This document shows positions 8,944 through 16,942 of a stretch of 31,139 nucleotides of DNA, in pieces. The first letter of the stretch is position 1, and each line of letters starts with the position of its first letter. A model generated the notes under the pieces. It searched no databases. It was not told where the DNA came from and saw nothing but the letters and a program-made list of their open reading frames with translations. A program made the translations under genes and the position numbers. The stretch comes from CAZGKX01 sp964525945 (GTDB taxonomy: Bacteria; Pseudomonadota; Gammaproteobacteria; Legionellales; Legionellaceae), in NCBI GenBank assembly GCA_964525945.1, contig CAZGKX010000026.1, positions 1 through 31,139 of the forward strand. The letters are read 5' to 3'.

Positions 8944-10104
8944 ATGAATTTACATGAATACCAAGCTAAGAAATTATTTGCCAGCTACGGGCTGCCTGTT
9001 CCCAAAGGAGAGGTTGCATTCAATGTGGATGATGCCCTTCAAGTGGCTTCTCAATTAACAACATCTCGTTGGGTTGTGAAAGCGCAAGTCCATGCAGGTG
9101 GTCGTGGCAAAGCAGGTGGTGTTAAGCTGGTTGGCAATAAAGAGGATTTGGCGGCTTATACACAATCTTTGCTGGGTACCCGTTTAGTCACTTACCAAAC
9201 CGATGCTAAAGGCCAACCTGTAAACGCAGTTTTAGTGGAAGAAACCAGTGACATCGCTCGCGAGTTGTATTTGGGTGCAGTGGTGGATCGAGCCACACGC
9301 CGGGTTGTGTTCATGGCATCCACTGAAGGCGGCGTTGAAATTGAAACCGTTGCTGAAAAAACACCTGAAAAAATATTTCAAGTGATTGTTGATCCTATGA
9401 CAGGTGTTATGCCTTTTCAAGGTCGTGAAGTTGCATTTAAGTTGGGCCTGTCCGACCATCAAATCAATGAATTTTCCAAATTGATGATGGGTTTGGGCAA
9501 AATGTTTGTGGAATGCGATTTAAGTTTATTGGAAATTAATCCGTTGGTTGTGACTAAAGATGGTCAATTGGTGTGCTTGGATGGCAAAGTAACCATCGAT
9601 GACAATGCTTTGTTCCGTCACCCTGATTTAAAAGCCATGCGCGATACTTCACAAGAAGATGAACGTGAAAACCGCGCCCACGATTGGGAGCTTAATTATA
9701 TTCCTCTTGATGGTGAAATTGGTTGTATGGTGAATGGCGCAGGTCTTGCTATGGCGACCATGGACGTGATCAAGTTGCACGGTGGTGAACCAGCTAATTT
9801 TCTTGATGTTGGTGGTGGTGCGACCAAAGAACGCGTCAGCGAAGCGTTTAAGATTATTTTATCGGATGAAAAAGTAAAAGGCATTTTGGTGAATATATTT
9901 GGTGGTATCGTGCGTTGTGATTTAATTGCAGAAGGCATTTTAGCTGCTGTAAAAGAAGTGCAAGTTTCATTGCCCGTCGTGGTTCGTCTCGAGGGTAACA
10001 ATGCAGCATTGGGCGCAGATATTTTAAATAAAAGTGACTTGAATGTCATTGCAGCGAACAGTTTGACTGACGCGGCTAAAAAAATTGTGGCGGCTGTCGC
10101 TTAA
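8944..10104 (+). CDS. sucC: Succinyl-CoA synthetase (ADP-forming) beta subunit
   Basis: Together with SucD it converts succinyl-CoA to succinate with substrate-level phosphorylation. The 386 residues begin with the family hallmark MNLHEYQAKKLFASYGLPVP. The ATP-grasp domain includes VKAQVHAGGRGKAGGVKLV and LLEINPLVVT. The C-terminal CoA-ligase domain contains NFLDVGGGATKERV and ILVNIFGGIVRCDLIAEGI. Length is normal. The start at 8944 follows TTAGGAAACG and is 14 bp after sucB. Confidence 0.97.
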   Translation: MNLHEYQAKKLFASYGLPVPKGEVAFNVDDALQVASQLTTSRWVVKAQVHAGGRGKAGGVKLVGNKEDLAAYTQSLLGTRLVTYQTDAKGQPVNAVLVEETSDIARELYLGAVVDRATRRVVFMASTEGGVEIETVAEKTPEKIFQVIVDPMTGVMPFQGREVAFKLGLSDHQINEFSKLMMGLGKMFVECDLSLLEINPLVVTKDGQLVCLDGKVTIDDNALFRHPDLKAMRDTSQEDERENRAHDWELNYIPLDGEIGCMVNGAGLAMATMDVIKLHGGEPANFLDVGGGATKERVSEAFKIILSDEKVKGILVNIFGGIVRCDLIAEGILAAVKEVQVSLPVVVRLEGNNAALGADILNKSDLNVIAANSLTDAAKKIVAAVA

Positions 10105-10125
10105 ACGTTAATATTAGAGGTAGCA

Positions 10126-11001
10126 ATGAGCATATTAATAAATAAACAAACCAAAGTTATTTGTCAGGGATTTACGGGCAAACAAGGAACGTTTCATTCC
10201 GAACAAGCGATCAGTTATGGCACACGCATGGTGGGTGGGGTAACCCCGGGTAAAGGCGGGCAAATGCACCTTGATCTACCTGTGTTTAATACGGTGCGTG
10301 ATGCCGTGGATGAAACTGGCGCTGATGCAACGGTCATTTATGTTCCAGCCCCGTTCTGTAAAGACTCCATTTTAGAAGCAGCAGATGCTGGCATAAAATT
10401 GATCGTTTGCATCACAGAAGGCATCCCTGTTTTGGACATGCTGCAAGTCAAACTGTATTTGGAAAACAACACGCAAAGTCGTTTGATTGGCCCCAATTGC
10501 CCGGGTGTCATTACGCCGGGCGAATGCAAAATTGGCATCATGCCTGGATCAATTCACTTGCCTGGTAAAGTCGGCATTGTCTCTCGTTCAGGGACTTTGA
10601 CGTATGAAGCTGTTAAACAAATGACCGATAAAAAATTTGGTCAAAGCACATGCGTGGGCATTGGTGGTGATCCAATTCCAGGAACAACGTTTATTGATGT
10701 CCTTGCTTTGTTTGAAAAAGATCCTCAAACAGAAGCAATTATTTTGGTGGGTGAAATCGGTGGTACGGCCGAAGAAGAAGCTGCTGAATACATCAAATCC
10801 AATGTTTCAAAACCAGTTGTTTCTTACATTGCTGGTGTAACGGCACCCGCAGGAAAGCGCATGGGGCATGCCGGAGCTATTATTTCAGGTGGAAAAGGAA
10901 CCGCTGCCGATAAATTTGCGGCCTTGGAAGCGGCTGGGGTTAAAACAGTCAATTCTCCTGCTGAATTAGGTAACGCTGTTGCAGAAATCACGGGTTGGTA
11001 A
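10126..11001 (+). CDS. sucD: Succinyl-CoA synthetase alpha subunit
   Basis: This is the CoA-binding and phosphohistidine subunit of succinyl-CoA synthetase. In its 291 residues, the Rossmann CoA-binding motif GFTGKQGTFHSEQAI leads to GTRMVGGVTPGKGG. RLIGPNCPGVITPGECKIGI is the conserved central signature. GKRMGHAGAIISGGKGTA carries the histidine that is phosphorylated. The start at 10126 follows a TTAGAGGTAGC ribosome site, 21 bp after sucC. It is the last gene of the suc operon, followed by a hairpin at 11027-11062. Confidence 0.97.
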   Translation: MSILINKQTKVICQGFTGKQGTFHSEQAISYGTRMVGGVTPGKGGQMHLDLPVFNTVRDAVDETGADATVIYVPAPFCKDSILEAADAGIKLIVCITEGIPVLDMLQVKLYLENNTQSRLIGPNCPGVITPGECKIGIMPGSIHLPGKVGIVSRSGTLTYEAVKQMTDKKFGQSTCVGIGGDPIPGTTFIDVLALFEKDPQTEAIILVGEIGGTAEEEAAEYIKSNVSKPVVSYIAGVTAPAGKRMGHAGAIISGGKGTAADKFAALEAAGVKTVNSPAELGNAVAEITGW

Positions 11002-11026
11002 TGGTTTTGAAATAAATTTGTTTAAT

Positions 11027-11062
11027 GCAGAATCCAATGCTGCTGTTTGCTTTGGATTCTGC
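11027..11062 (+). terminator. Hairpin after sucD
   Basis: An 11-bp perfect inverted repeat (GCAGAATCCAA with TTGGATTCTGC) has a 14-nt loop and lies 25 bp after the sucD stop. Only a weak T-rich stretch follows, so it may be an inefficient terminator or an RNA 3'-end stabiliser. Confidence 0.5.
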
Positions 11063-11114
11063 AATTATTCAATATTGGACACATTCAAATGAACGATCGC
11101 CAAGGAGAAGGTGC

Positions 11115-11759
11115 ATGGATTCTAAAAATATATCAAGTATACGGCGGGATTATGGTGTCGCAGGGTTAAACAAAGAAGACACGCACGAATCCCCTTTGCT
11201 CCAGTTTGATAAATGGCTTGCAGAAGCCCTGCAAACTGAGCAGCTCGATCCTACGGCAATGGTTGTGTCGACGGTGGATGATAAAGGCCATCCTGACTCA
11301 CGGATTATGCTCTTGAAAGGTTTGGAAGATGGTATGTTTATTTTTTACACCAACTACCAAAGCATGAAAGCCGCACACATCGCTACGACACCTTATGTAG
11401 CATTAAATTTTTATTGGCCAAGTTTGGGAAGACAAGTTCGCGTACGTGGCCGTATTGAGCAAATCAGTGAAAAAAAATCAGATGATTATTTTGCTTCACG
11501 CCCGAGAGGGAGTCAGCTCAGTGCAATTGTCTCGAATCAAAGCACAGAAATTCAGCATCGCGGTGAATTGGAAGAAAAGTTAAATGAACTGCTTGAAAAG
11601 CATCAATCAAAGCCGATTGATCGCCCGAAACATTGGGGAGGTTATCAAGTAACACCTCACGAAATGGAGTTTTTTCAAGGGCGTGATAGCCGGCTTCATG
11701 ATCGCATCCATTATGATCTACGGGGCCATAAATGGCATGTTCGCCGATTAGCGCCTTGA
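11115..11759 (+). CDS. pdxH: Pyridoxamine/pyridoxine 5'-phosphate oxidase
   Basis: This FMN enzyme oxidises pyridoxine 5'-phosphate or pyridoxamine 5'-phosphate to pyridoxal 5'-phosphate, the last step of vitamin B6 synthesis and salvage. The 214 residues contain the expected blocks: N-terminal IRRDYGVAGLNKEDTHESPL, FMN-binding PDSRIMLLKG and FYTNYQSMKA, then FYWPSLGRQVRVRGRIEQ, SRPRGSQLSAIVSNQS and the C-terminal HKWHVRRLAP. The ATG at 11115 is preceded by AAGGAGAAGG and gives the normal length. An in-frame start at 11025 would add 30 unrelated residues encoded across the post-sucD hairpin and is rejected. Confidence 0.96.
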   Translation: MDSKNISSIRRDYGVAGLNKEDTHESPLLQFDKWLAEALQTEQLDPTAMVVSTVDDKGHPDSRIMLLKGLEDGMFIFYTNYQSMKAAHIATTPYVALNFYWPSLGRQVRVRGRIEQISEKKSDDYFASRPRGSQLSAIVSNQSTEIQHRGELEEKLNELLEKHQSKPIDRPKHWGGYQVTPHEMEFFQGRDSRLHDRIHYDLRGHKWHVRRLAP

Positions 11760-11770
11760 CCCAAAACCGG

Positions 11771-11835
11771 CCGTCATTGTGAGCACAGCGAGCATCGCAT
11801 AAAGTCACTGTTTCACCTGCGGCTCGCAAAGACGG
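11771..11835. repeat. Decayed REP-like palindromic repeat
   Basis: The arms CCGTCATTGTGAGC (11771-11784) and GCTCGCAAAGACGG (11822-11835) are inverted copies matching at 12 of 14 positions. The form recalls the widespread CGTCATTGCGAGC...GCTCGCAATGACG interspersed repeats, here degenerate. It sits between the convergent pdxH and SseB-like genes, a typical location for such repeats, and may serve as a bidirectional 3' end. Confidence 0.55.
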
Positions 11836-11872
11836 GTTTCTCTGAATGAGCGTGAAGCTGGATCCCTTGCGT

Positions 11873-12259
11873 CTATTTAAACAGTTTTAACACCATGCTT
11901 CTCATCCTAGCAATTTCTGCTGGATTAAATTCCTTATAAACGGGGCTGCCAATGTTTAAACAAACAATCACGTTTTCGCCGATTCCTTTTAACAGATCAA
12001 CCCCTGATAACTTCAATAACTGGATGTCTTGACTAATCTCAAGTGCCCATCGATCAAAATAGTCCATGTTGGTAAAAGCAGGTAAAAATACTTGATTGTT
12101 TTCTTGCAAAAACAAGACTTCAGGACTTTCCAAGTCGCTATATTTTTCAACAGGTAAAATAAAGTTAGCTTTGATAAACTCAAGATAAGCTTTATTGGCT
12201 TCGGTGTTGCCACCATGGGCTGAATAGGCTTTTTCAATGGCTTCTTCTAATGCATTCAT
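11873..12259 (-). CDS. SseB-family protein
   Basis: This 128-residue soluble protein has no signal peptide or membrane segment. The patterns NALEEAIEKAYSAHGG, PEVLFLQENNQVFLPAFTN and VIVCLNIGSPVYKEFNPAEI match the SseB N-terminal-type domain (PF07179-like), whose biochemical role is poorly known. Despite the name, these proteins occur in many bacteria without type III secretion, and no secretion genes flank it here. ATG at 12259 is chosen because an AAGG site lies upstream and the family N-terminus begins there. The open frame reaches 12310, but the added residues look non-homologous. It converges on pdxH. Confidence 0.65.
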   Translation of the reverse strand: MNALEEAIEKAYSAHGGNTEANKAYLEFIKANFILPVEKYSDLESPEVLFLQENNQVFLPAFTNMDYFDRWALEISQDIQLLKLSGVDLLKGIGENVIVCLNIGSPVYKEFNPAEIARMRSMVLKLFK

Positions 12260-12782
12260 TCGGGATACCTTGGCTATTGAGTAAAAGTATGTGCTATTTG
12301 TGTTGGGCATATACGTTGGATGATCAGGGTACGCTAGGAATCTATATTGTTTTGATTTTAAATTGACGCGTAGGTTGGGCCTTGGCCCAACAATTAAGCC
12401 ATCCCCATTTTAAGTTGGGCCAAGGCCTAATCTCCAAATAGGAGTCAATTAAAAGTAAATCCACTATAGTTTCAATTTTGAATAAAGATCGTCTGGATAC
12501 CCCGCACAAAGCACGGTACGTAGGACGTTCTAAATTTAAGATGCGTTTGCCCTGGCTGGATTATACCTTAACTTGATATAATGAACGATACCAGATAGTA
12601 TTATGACGAACTGTTTATATATTGGCTAGACGCTTTGCTATTTAGTATTTTACTGTTTCACTGAGTTTTTCCACAGTTTGCTCTTAGAGCAATTACGATA
12701 CAAAAAAATTTCAAAATACATATTGGCTGTTTGCATTATATAAACATAATTTAGAAAACAACAATTCGTTTGTGAGCTGCCT
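12260..12782. other. 523-bp gene-free region between SseB-like gene and MFS gene
   Basis: I see no credible coding sequence. The region contains the inverted pair of GGCC palindromes (12374-12431) and several AT-rich stretches. These include a TATAAT at 12577-12582 with no good -35 match and an AT-rich tract at 12700-12765 just upstream of the MFS start, where that gene's promoter should be. No RNA gene was recognised. Confidence 0.5.
12374..12431. repeat. Pair of inverted GTTGGGCC palindromes
   Basis: GTTGGGCCTTGGCCCAAC (12374-12391) is itself a hairpin. A second palindrome, GTTGGGCCAAGGCCTAAT (12414-12431), is its inverted copy: 12375-12391 and 12414-12430 pair at 16 of 17 positions around a 22-nt loop. 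It resembles the GTAGGTTGGG...CCCAAC family of dispersed repeats seen in many bacteria. It lies near the 5' end of the SseB-like gene. Confidence 0.65.
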
Positions 12783-14078
12783 ATGAATACAATTGTGAAC
12801 ACACCTGTTAATACGTTATCAAAAAAACAACTCGGATTTGCATGGTTGATCTGGGGTTTAGCGGCAACGTTTTATTTTTCAGATTACATGGCTCGCGTCG
12901 CTCCGAGTGTGATGCATCGTTTTATCCAAATTGATTTTGGAATCAATGAAGTTGGTTTTGGGATATTAACTGCTTCTTTTTACATCCCTTATATCATTAT
13001 GCAGATACCTGTTGGCCTAACCGTTGATCGAATTAGCATCCGTTGGTTACTGACCATCATGTCGTTGATCACGGCGTTGGGTTGTTGTGTATTTGGTTTA
13101 TCAAACGGTCTATTTTCTGCATCTGTCGGCAGGGTCTTGATTGGTTTTAGCGCGGCTTTTGCCTTTATTTCGGCTTTACGTCTTGCGACGTCATGGTTTC
13201 CACCCGCAATGCTGGGTTTACTGGCAGGCCTTACGCAAGCCTTAGGCATGTTGGGTGCATCAGCGGGGCAGGCGCCTCTGTCCTTTTTGGTGAGCGCTGT
13301 GGGTTGGCGGCATAGCATGTTGATTGTGGCTTTACTGTTTATCGTCTTGGCCGCTTTGCTTTACCAATATGTGCAAGACAAACCACGCACGGCTGAGCAT
13401 TATAAAAACGTCACCGATAACCAAAAATTAAGTATTTTGGAAAGTCTCAAAATTATTTTATCCAATCGGCAAATATGGCTAAATGCGTTGTATGCCGGTT
13501 TTCTTTATGCACCGACTGCTGTAATTGGTGAGGCGATTGGTCCTGCTTATTTGCAGTATGGGAGAGGTTTAACAGCGCATGCCGCGGCTTTTGCAACAGG
13601 ACTAATTTTTATAGGTTGGGTCATTGGTGGGCCTTTGTCCGGTTGGATTTCAGATCGTATAGGTCGGCGTAAACCTTTTATGATCATTTCTGCTGCTTGC
13701 GGAGTGGTGTTAACGTCTTTGTTGGTGTTTTACCCTGGATTGGATAAGAACATGGCTTACCTTATCTTTTTTGCTTATGGCTTAACCAACACAGGGGTTG
13801 CCATTGCTTATGCCGTATCCACAGAACTCAATGATCGCCGCGTGGTGGGGACAGCAATTGCTTTTACGAACATGACATCCATTTTCGTCGGTGCCTTGCT
13901 GCAACCTTTGGTGGGGCGTCTCGTTGATTTGGTGTCTGGTCCTCGTTCTTACAACATTGAAACATTATTGTTGTCGGACTTTCAATTTGGTTTAAAAATA
14001 TTACCGATATCGTCATTAATTGCATTGCTTTTAGCGTTCTGCGTGAGAGAAACTTATTGCAATCCTGTTAAAAAATAA
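12783..14078 (+). CDS. Major facilitator superfamily permease
   Basis: This 431-residue inner-membrane transporter has about 12 hydrophobic segments. The MFS loop 2-3 signature appears as GLTVDRISIRW, and the loop 8-9 equivalent as GWISDRIGRRKPF. A conserved N-terminal helix reads FYFSDYMARVAPSVM, with an acidic/Arg pair in the membrane. Substrate cannot be read from sequence. Organic anions, amino acids and nucleosides are all possible, and phagosomal-transporter (Pht) MFS proteins of Legionella are one comparison group. ATG at 12783 gives a normal cytoplasmic N-terminus. The stop overlaps a 22-bp palindrome. Confidence 0.85.
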   Translation: MNTIVNTPVNTLSKKQLGFAWLIWGLAATFYFSDYMARVAPSVMHRFIQIDFGINEVGFGILTASFYIPYIIMQIPVGLTVDRISIRWLLTIMSLITALGCCVFGLSNGLFSASVGRVLIGFSAAFAFISALRLATSWFPPAMLGLLAGLTQALGMLGASAGQAPLSFLVSAVGWRHSMLIVALLFIVLAALLYQYVQDKPRTAEHYKNVTDNQKLSILESLKIILSNRQIWLNALYAGFLYAPTAVIGEAIGPAYLQYGRGLTAHAAAFATGLIFIGWVIGGPLSGWISDRIGRRKPFMIISAACGVVLTSLLVFYPGLDKNMAYLIFFAYGLTNTGVAIAYAVSTELNDRRVVGTAIAFTNMTSIFVGALLQPLVGRLVDLVSGPRSYNIETLLLSDFQFGLKILPISSLIALLLAFCVRETYCNPVKK

Positions 14079-14098
14079 AATTAACTGCAGTTAATTTT
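14077..14098. terminator. Perfect 22-bp palindrome at the end of the MFS gene
   Basis: AAAATTAACTGCAGTTAATTTT is perfectly self-complementary and begins inside the MFS stop codon (14076-14078). It could form an 11-bp cruciform or a hairpin with minimal loop ending in T4. It abuts the REP hairpin at 14099, so the two may act together as a transcript 3' end. Confidence 0.5.
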
Positions 14099-14123
14099 GT
14101 CATCCCCGCGCAAGCGGGGATCC
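14099..14123. repeat. Solo REP-like CCCCGCG hairpin
   Basis: GTCATCCCCGCGCAAGCGGGG followed by ATCC forms a short strong hairpin. The same unit, with one change in the loop, occurs inside the arms of the GIY-YIG element (for example 16488-16512 and the reverse-oriented 16434-16458). Here it stands alone directly after the MFS palindrome. Confidence 0.8.
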
Positions 14124-14275
14124 AAATATAGAGTGTTTCGCGATTGAAGCGTCGGCTACACATTCTGAAACATGAAATACCTCTTTGCATAACCTTATTC
14201 TCGTGTTTTAATTACTGTCCAAAATTACAAGGTTTAATCGTAAACGTGTAAGTCGTCGTTAATATGGAGATAACA

Positions 14276-15805
14276 ATGAAAAAATTGACAGGATTGGTGA
14301 TTGTTGTCATCGCTATAATCCTTGGCGGTTATTATGCAATGGGTGTTGCTACAGAACGCACTCTTAAAAAAAATATTGAGATGGTTAGTCAATCCAATGG
14401 CTTGTATGTCGATATTGAACAATATAACCGAGGTTGGTTTAAGTCGTCGGCTGTATTAAATTGGCGCTTGCACATTCCTCCACGCATTGAAAAAAATGAA
14501 GCAGGTCAACAAGTAACGATATCTGCCAAAGATTATACGATCCAAATGCCGTTAGCCATTTCACATGGCCCTGTTATTTTTGCTGACGCGAATGTGTGGT
14601 TTGGCCTTGGTTATGCTCATACCGATTTAGTTTTGCCACCAACATATGCACAGCAGTTTGATGCCATGTACACAAGCAATTCTGTTAAACCGCATTTGGA
14701 TGTCAGCATATTTGTGAACTATTTAAACAATTGTCGGCTTCATGTCATGGCACCACAATTCAAGTTAGTGGCGAAAGATGGCCATAGTCAATTCGAATGG
14801 TTGGGTTTAAACAGTGATATCAGCATTTCGTCCCAAATGTCTCATGTCGATGGTAGCGTTACCCTTGACGGTTTGAGCATGATGAAAGGTGACATGAAAG
14901 CTATTTTGGGTAAAACAGTAAGTGATTATGATCTAAAACAAACCGAAACGGGTTTGTACCTTGGCGATGCTAATCTTTCTGTACCTTCCTTACTGGTCAC
15001 ACAAAATGATCAAAAAGTGTTTGCCCTGGAGCAACTTGATGTGCACTCCAGCAGTCAAGTAACGAATGGATTATTCACCTCCAATTTTAAATCGGAACTG
15101 GATAAAATGTACACGGCTGATTCCAAGGTATATGGCCCCGGTACAATTGATGTGTCCATTCGAAATTTAGATGCTCAAATCCTTGCCAAAATCAATGATG
15201 AAGTCAATACCATTCAGCAAGGCAATGATACTCAACGTCAACAAGCATTATTGGCCTTATTGCCAGAAATACCCAAGCTGTTGAGCAAGGGTGCTCAATT
15301 TGAAATTTCAAAATTAAGCATGGTTATGCCAGAAGGCAATATTAATGGTGATTTGCTCATTTCTTTACCCAATGAAGAGACCGGTAATCCGTTCCAACTC
15401 ATTCAAAAAATTCAAGGACAAGGCCAATTAAAAATCACCGCTGCTGTGCTCAAATCGTTGGCAAAAGATGCAGCGAAGCAGAAATTGCTTACACAACCCG
15501 CCCAACCCAGCATCGCTCCTGCAACCACTGTTTCGTCCACGACGGCAACTGCAGATACGGCAGCTCCAGTTGTTCCTGCTGCTGCCCCTACAGATGCTGC
15601 TGAGGTTGTTGTCACCGAACAACCCGTGCAACCTCAGGATATTGATCAACAGGCTTCTGCACAAGCAGACGAGAAGTTAGCCGCTTTGGTCAAAGCAGGT
15701 TTGCTGAATGTGCAAGGAACAGACTATGTTATCCAGATTAAACTTGCCAATGGCCAACTGTCTATCAATGATCAACCATTCAATCCAGCAATGATGCAGT
15801 TTTAA
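14276..15805 (+). CDS. DUF945 (YdgA-like) family protein
   Basis: This 509-residue protein has one N-terminal hydrophobic segment (about residues 3-22), so it is membrane-anchored with a large periplasmic part. YYAMGVATERTLKKNIE, DIEQYNRGWFKSSAVLNW and the C-terminal KAGLLNVQGTDYVIQIKLANGQLSINDQPF are typical of DUF945/YdgA proteins, whose function is not settled. A low-complexity Pro/Ala/Thr/Val-rich linker (about residues 405-455) separates the main body from the last conserved segment. ATG at 14276 follows GGAGATAAC. The in-frame ATG at 14264 lies within that site and is less likely. A 9-bp hairpin follows the stop. Confidence 0.85.
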   Translation: MKKLTGLVIVVIAIILGGYYAMGVATERTLKKNIEMVSQSNGLYVDIEQYNRGWFKSSAVLNWRLHIPPRIEKNEAGQQVTISAKDYTIQMPLAISHGPVIFADANVWFGLGYAHTDLVLPPTYAQQFDAMYTSNSVKPHLDVSIFVNYLNNCRLHVMAPQFKLVAKDGHSQFEWLGLNSDISISSQMSHVDGSVTLDGLSMMKGDMKAILGKTVSDYDLKQTETGLYLGDANLSVPSLLVTQNDQKVFALEQLDVHSSSQVTNGLFTSNFKSELDKMYTADSKVYGPGTIDVSIRNLDAQILAKINDEVNTIQQGNDTQRQQALLALLPEIPKLLSKGAQFEISKLSMVMPEGNINGDLLISLPNEETGNPFQLIQKIQGQGQLKITAAVLKSLAKDAAKQKLLTQPAQPSIAPATTVSSTTATADTAAPVVPAAAPTDAAEVVVTEQPVQPQDIDQQASAQADEKLAALVKAGLLNVQGTDYVIQIKLANGQLSINDQPFNPAMMQF

Positions 15806-15822
15806 ACCGGAATGTGTTTCTT

Positions 15823-15846
15823 TTGAGTGGATTCGCGTCCACTCAA
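15823..15846 (+). terminator. Hairpin between DUF945 gene and fis
   Basis: TTGAGTGGA and TCCACTCAA form a perfect 9-bp stem with a TTCGCG loop, 17 bp after the DUF945 stop. No T tract follows, so termination strength is uncertain. Confidence 0.4.
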
Positions 15847-15881
15847 CATGTATATTTCACCATACTTTTTATACTGTACCC

Positions 15882-15910
15882 TTGTTATGAATTGTTCGAT
15901 TAGCTAAAAT
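15882..15910 (+). promoter_or_regulatory. Candidate fis promoter
   Basis: TTGTTA (15882-15887) and TAAAAT (15905-15910) are separated by 17 bp, and the start codon of fis lies about 28 bp downstream. The spacing is ideal, with four and five matches to the sigma70 hexamers. Confidence 0.45.
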
Positions 15911-15938
15911 ACTTTTTTTGAATGAAGGAGTTAAAATT

Positions 15939-16220
15939 ATGTCAGCAATAGGAAATGAAACTAAAGACACGACGTCATCATTGGCCGCAAGTGTGACCCA
16001 ATCTGTACAAAAATATTTTTCAGAATTAAAAGGTACTGATCCTGTCGATCTTTATCAATTCGTTTTAGAAGAAATTGAAACCCCTTTATTCCGCGCTGTT
16101 ATGGAGCATTGCAAATACAATCAATCGCGCGCTGCTATTATGTTAGGCATTAGCCGTGGCACTTTGAGAACGAAATTGCGTCATTATTTTGATGATAAAT
16201 ATGTTGGCTCTCGTGATTAA
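15939..16220 (+). CDS. fis: Fis-family nucleoid-associated DNA-binding protein
   Basis: This 93-residue protein has normal Fis length (E. coli Fis is 98). A variable N-terminal region is followed by a dimerisation helix. The C-terminal helix-turn-helix spans NQSRAAIMLGISRGTLRTKL, the hallmark of Fis and of NtrC-family C-termini. It bends DNA and modulates growth-phase and virulence genes; related proteins regulate effector genes in Legionella. ATG at 15939 has a GAAGGAG site 8 bp upstream. In many gammaproteobacteria fis follows dusB, but here it stands alone. Other Fis paralogues may exist, so the symbol denotes family membership. Confidence 0.85.
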   Translation: MSAIGNETKDTTSSLAASVTQSVQKYFSELKGTDPVDLYQFVLEEIETPLFRAVMEHCKYNQSRAAIMLGISRGTLRTKLRHYFDDKYVGSRD

Positions 16221-16342
16221 AAATTGATACGAAAAGCACTTAAAACGCATCATTAACGCTAATGCATTGAAGCATATAAATTTAAGCAATAAACACCCGT
16301 ATTACCCCATTCATAGTAATGTGTTGTAGATTGTCTCTTTCT

Positions 16343-16515
16343 AGTACCTCTTCCATTTGGTTTTGACAGGTTGGTGTCATTCCCGCGAAAGCGGGAATCT
16401 ATCTTTGAGTTGGCCCTGAGCTACAGCCAGCATGGATCCCCGCCTTCGCGGGGATGACACAACTAGTGCCTCGTGATCCCTTAAGCTGTCATCCCCGCGC
16501 AGGCGGGGATCCATC
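16343..16515 (+). repeat. Left inverted-repeat arm of the GIY-YIG element
   Basis: The arm holds three REP-like hairpins: A at 16376-16399 (CATTCCCGCGAAAGCGGGAA), B at 16434-16458 (CCCCGCCTTCGCGGGG) and C at 16488-16512 (CCCCGCGCAGGCGGGG). A single CTAG at 16463-16466 marks the place where the right arm carries an extra 40 bp. Confidence 0.8.
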
Positions 16516-16517
16516 TA

Positions 16518-16808
16518 TCAATATAATCCGACGCCAAAATCGAGCCACTGAGGGTTCTGCTGTTCAATAAGATTGATTTTCCACTGTCTATTCCATTTTT
16601 TTATTTGTTTTTCTCGTAATATTGCCTCTTGTACATCTAAATGAACCTCATAGTACACCAGTTTATGTATGTTATATTTTTTTGTAAATCCATCAGCCAA
16701 ACCTTCTTTGTGCTGATAAATACGTTGTATCAAATGACTTGTCACCCCGATGTACAGTGTTCCATATGATTTACTTGCGAGCATATATACAAAAAATTGT
16801 TTTTCCAT
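16518..16808 (-). CDS. GIY-YIG domain endonuclease (COG2827 type)
   Basis: This 96-residue single-domain protein carries the GIY-YIG nuclease fold. FVYMLASKSYGTLYIGVT supplies the two tyrosines (Tyr8, and Tyr19 in YIG). Arg29 in QRIYQHK and Glu66 in ILREKQIKKW are the expected catalytic residues, so the enzyme looks intact. Family relatives (YhbQ-like, COG2827) are small standalone nucleases of unclear role. ATG at 16808 has a perfect AAGGAG 8-9 bp upstream. The gene fills the interior of an inverted-repeat element, its stop almost touching the left arm, which suggests it belongs to the element rather than to the fis or prs operons. Confidence 0.88.
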   Translation of the reverse strand: MEKQFFVYMLASKSYGTLYIGVTSHLIQRIYQHKEGLADGFTKKYNIHKLVYYEVHLDVQEAILREKQIKKWNRQWKINLIEQQNPQWLDFGVGLY

Positions 16809-16942
16809 TAAACATACTCCTTGAATGTTGGACTGTTAATCAAGCGTTCAAAATTTTTCCTTTGTATGTCCACTTGAATGCTTTCACCATTGTAACATTC
16901 TATCAGGATGTACAAATTACATTATTTCCGAGTGGCTTGCAG
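16809..16942. other. Interior spacer of the GIY-YIG element
   Basis: AT-rich sequence upstream of the nuclease gene holds its AAGGAG ribosome site and presumably its promoter. No other gene or hairpin was seen. Confidence 0.4.
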
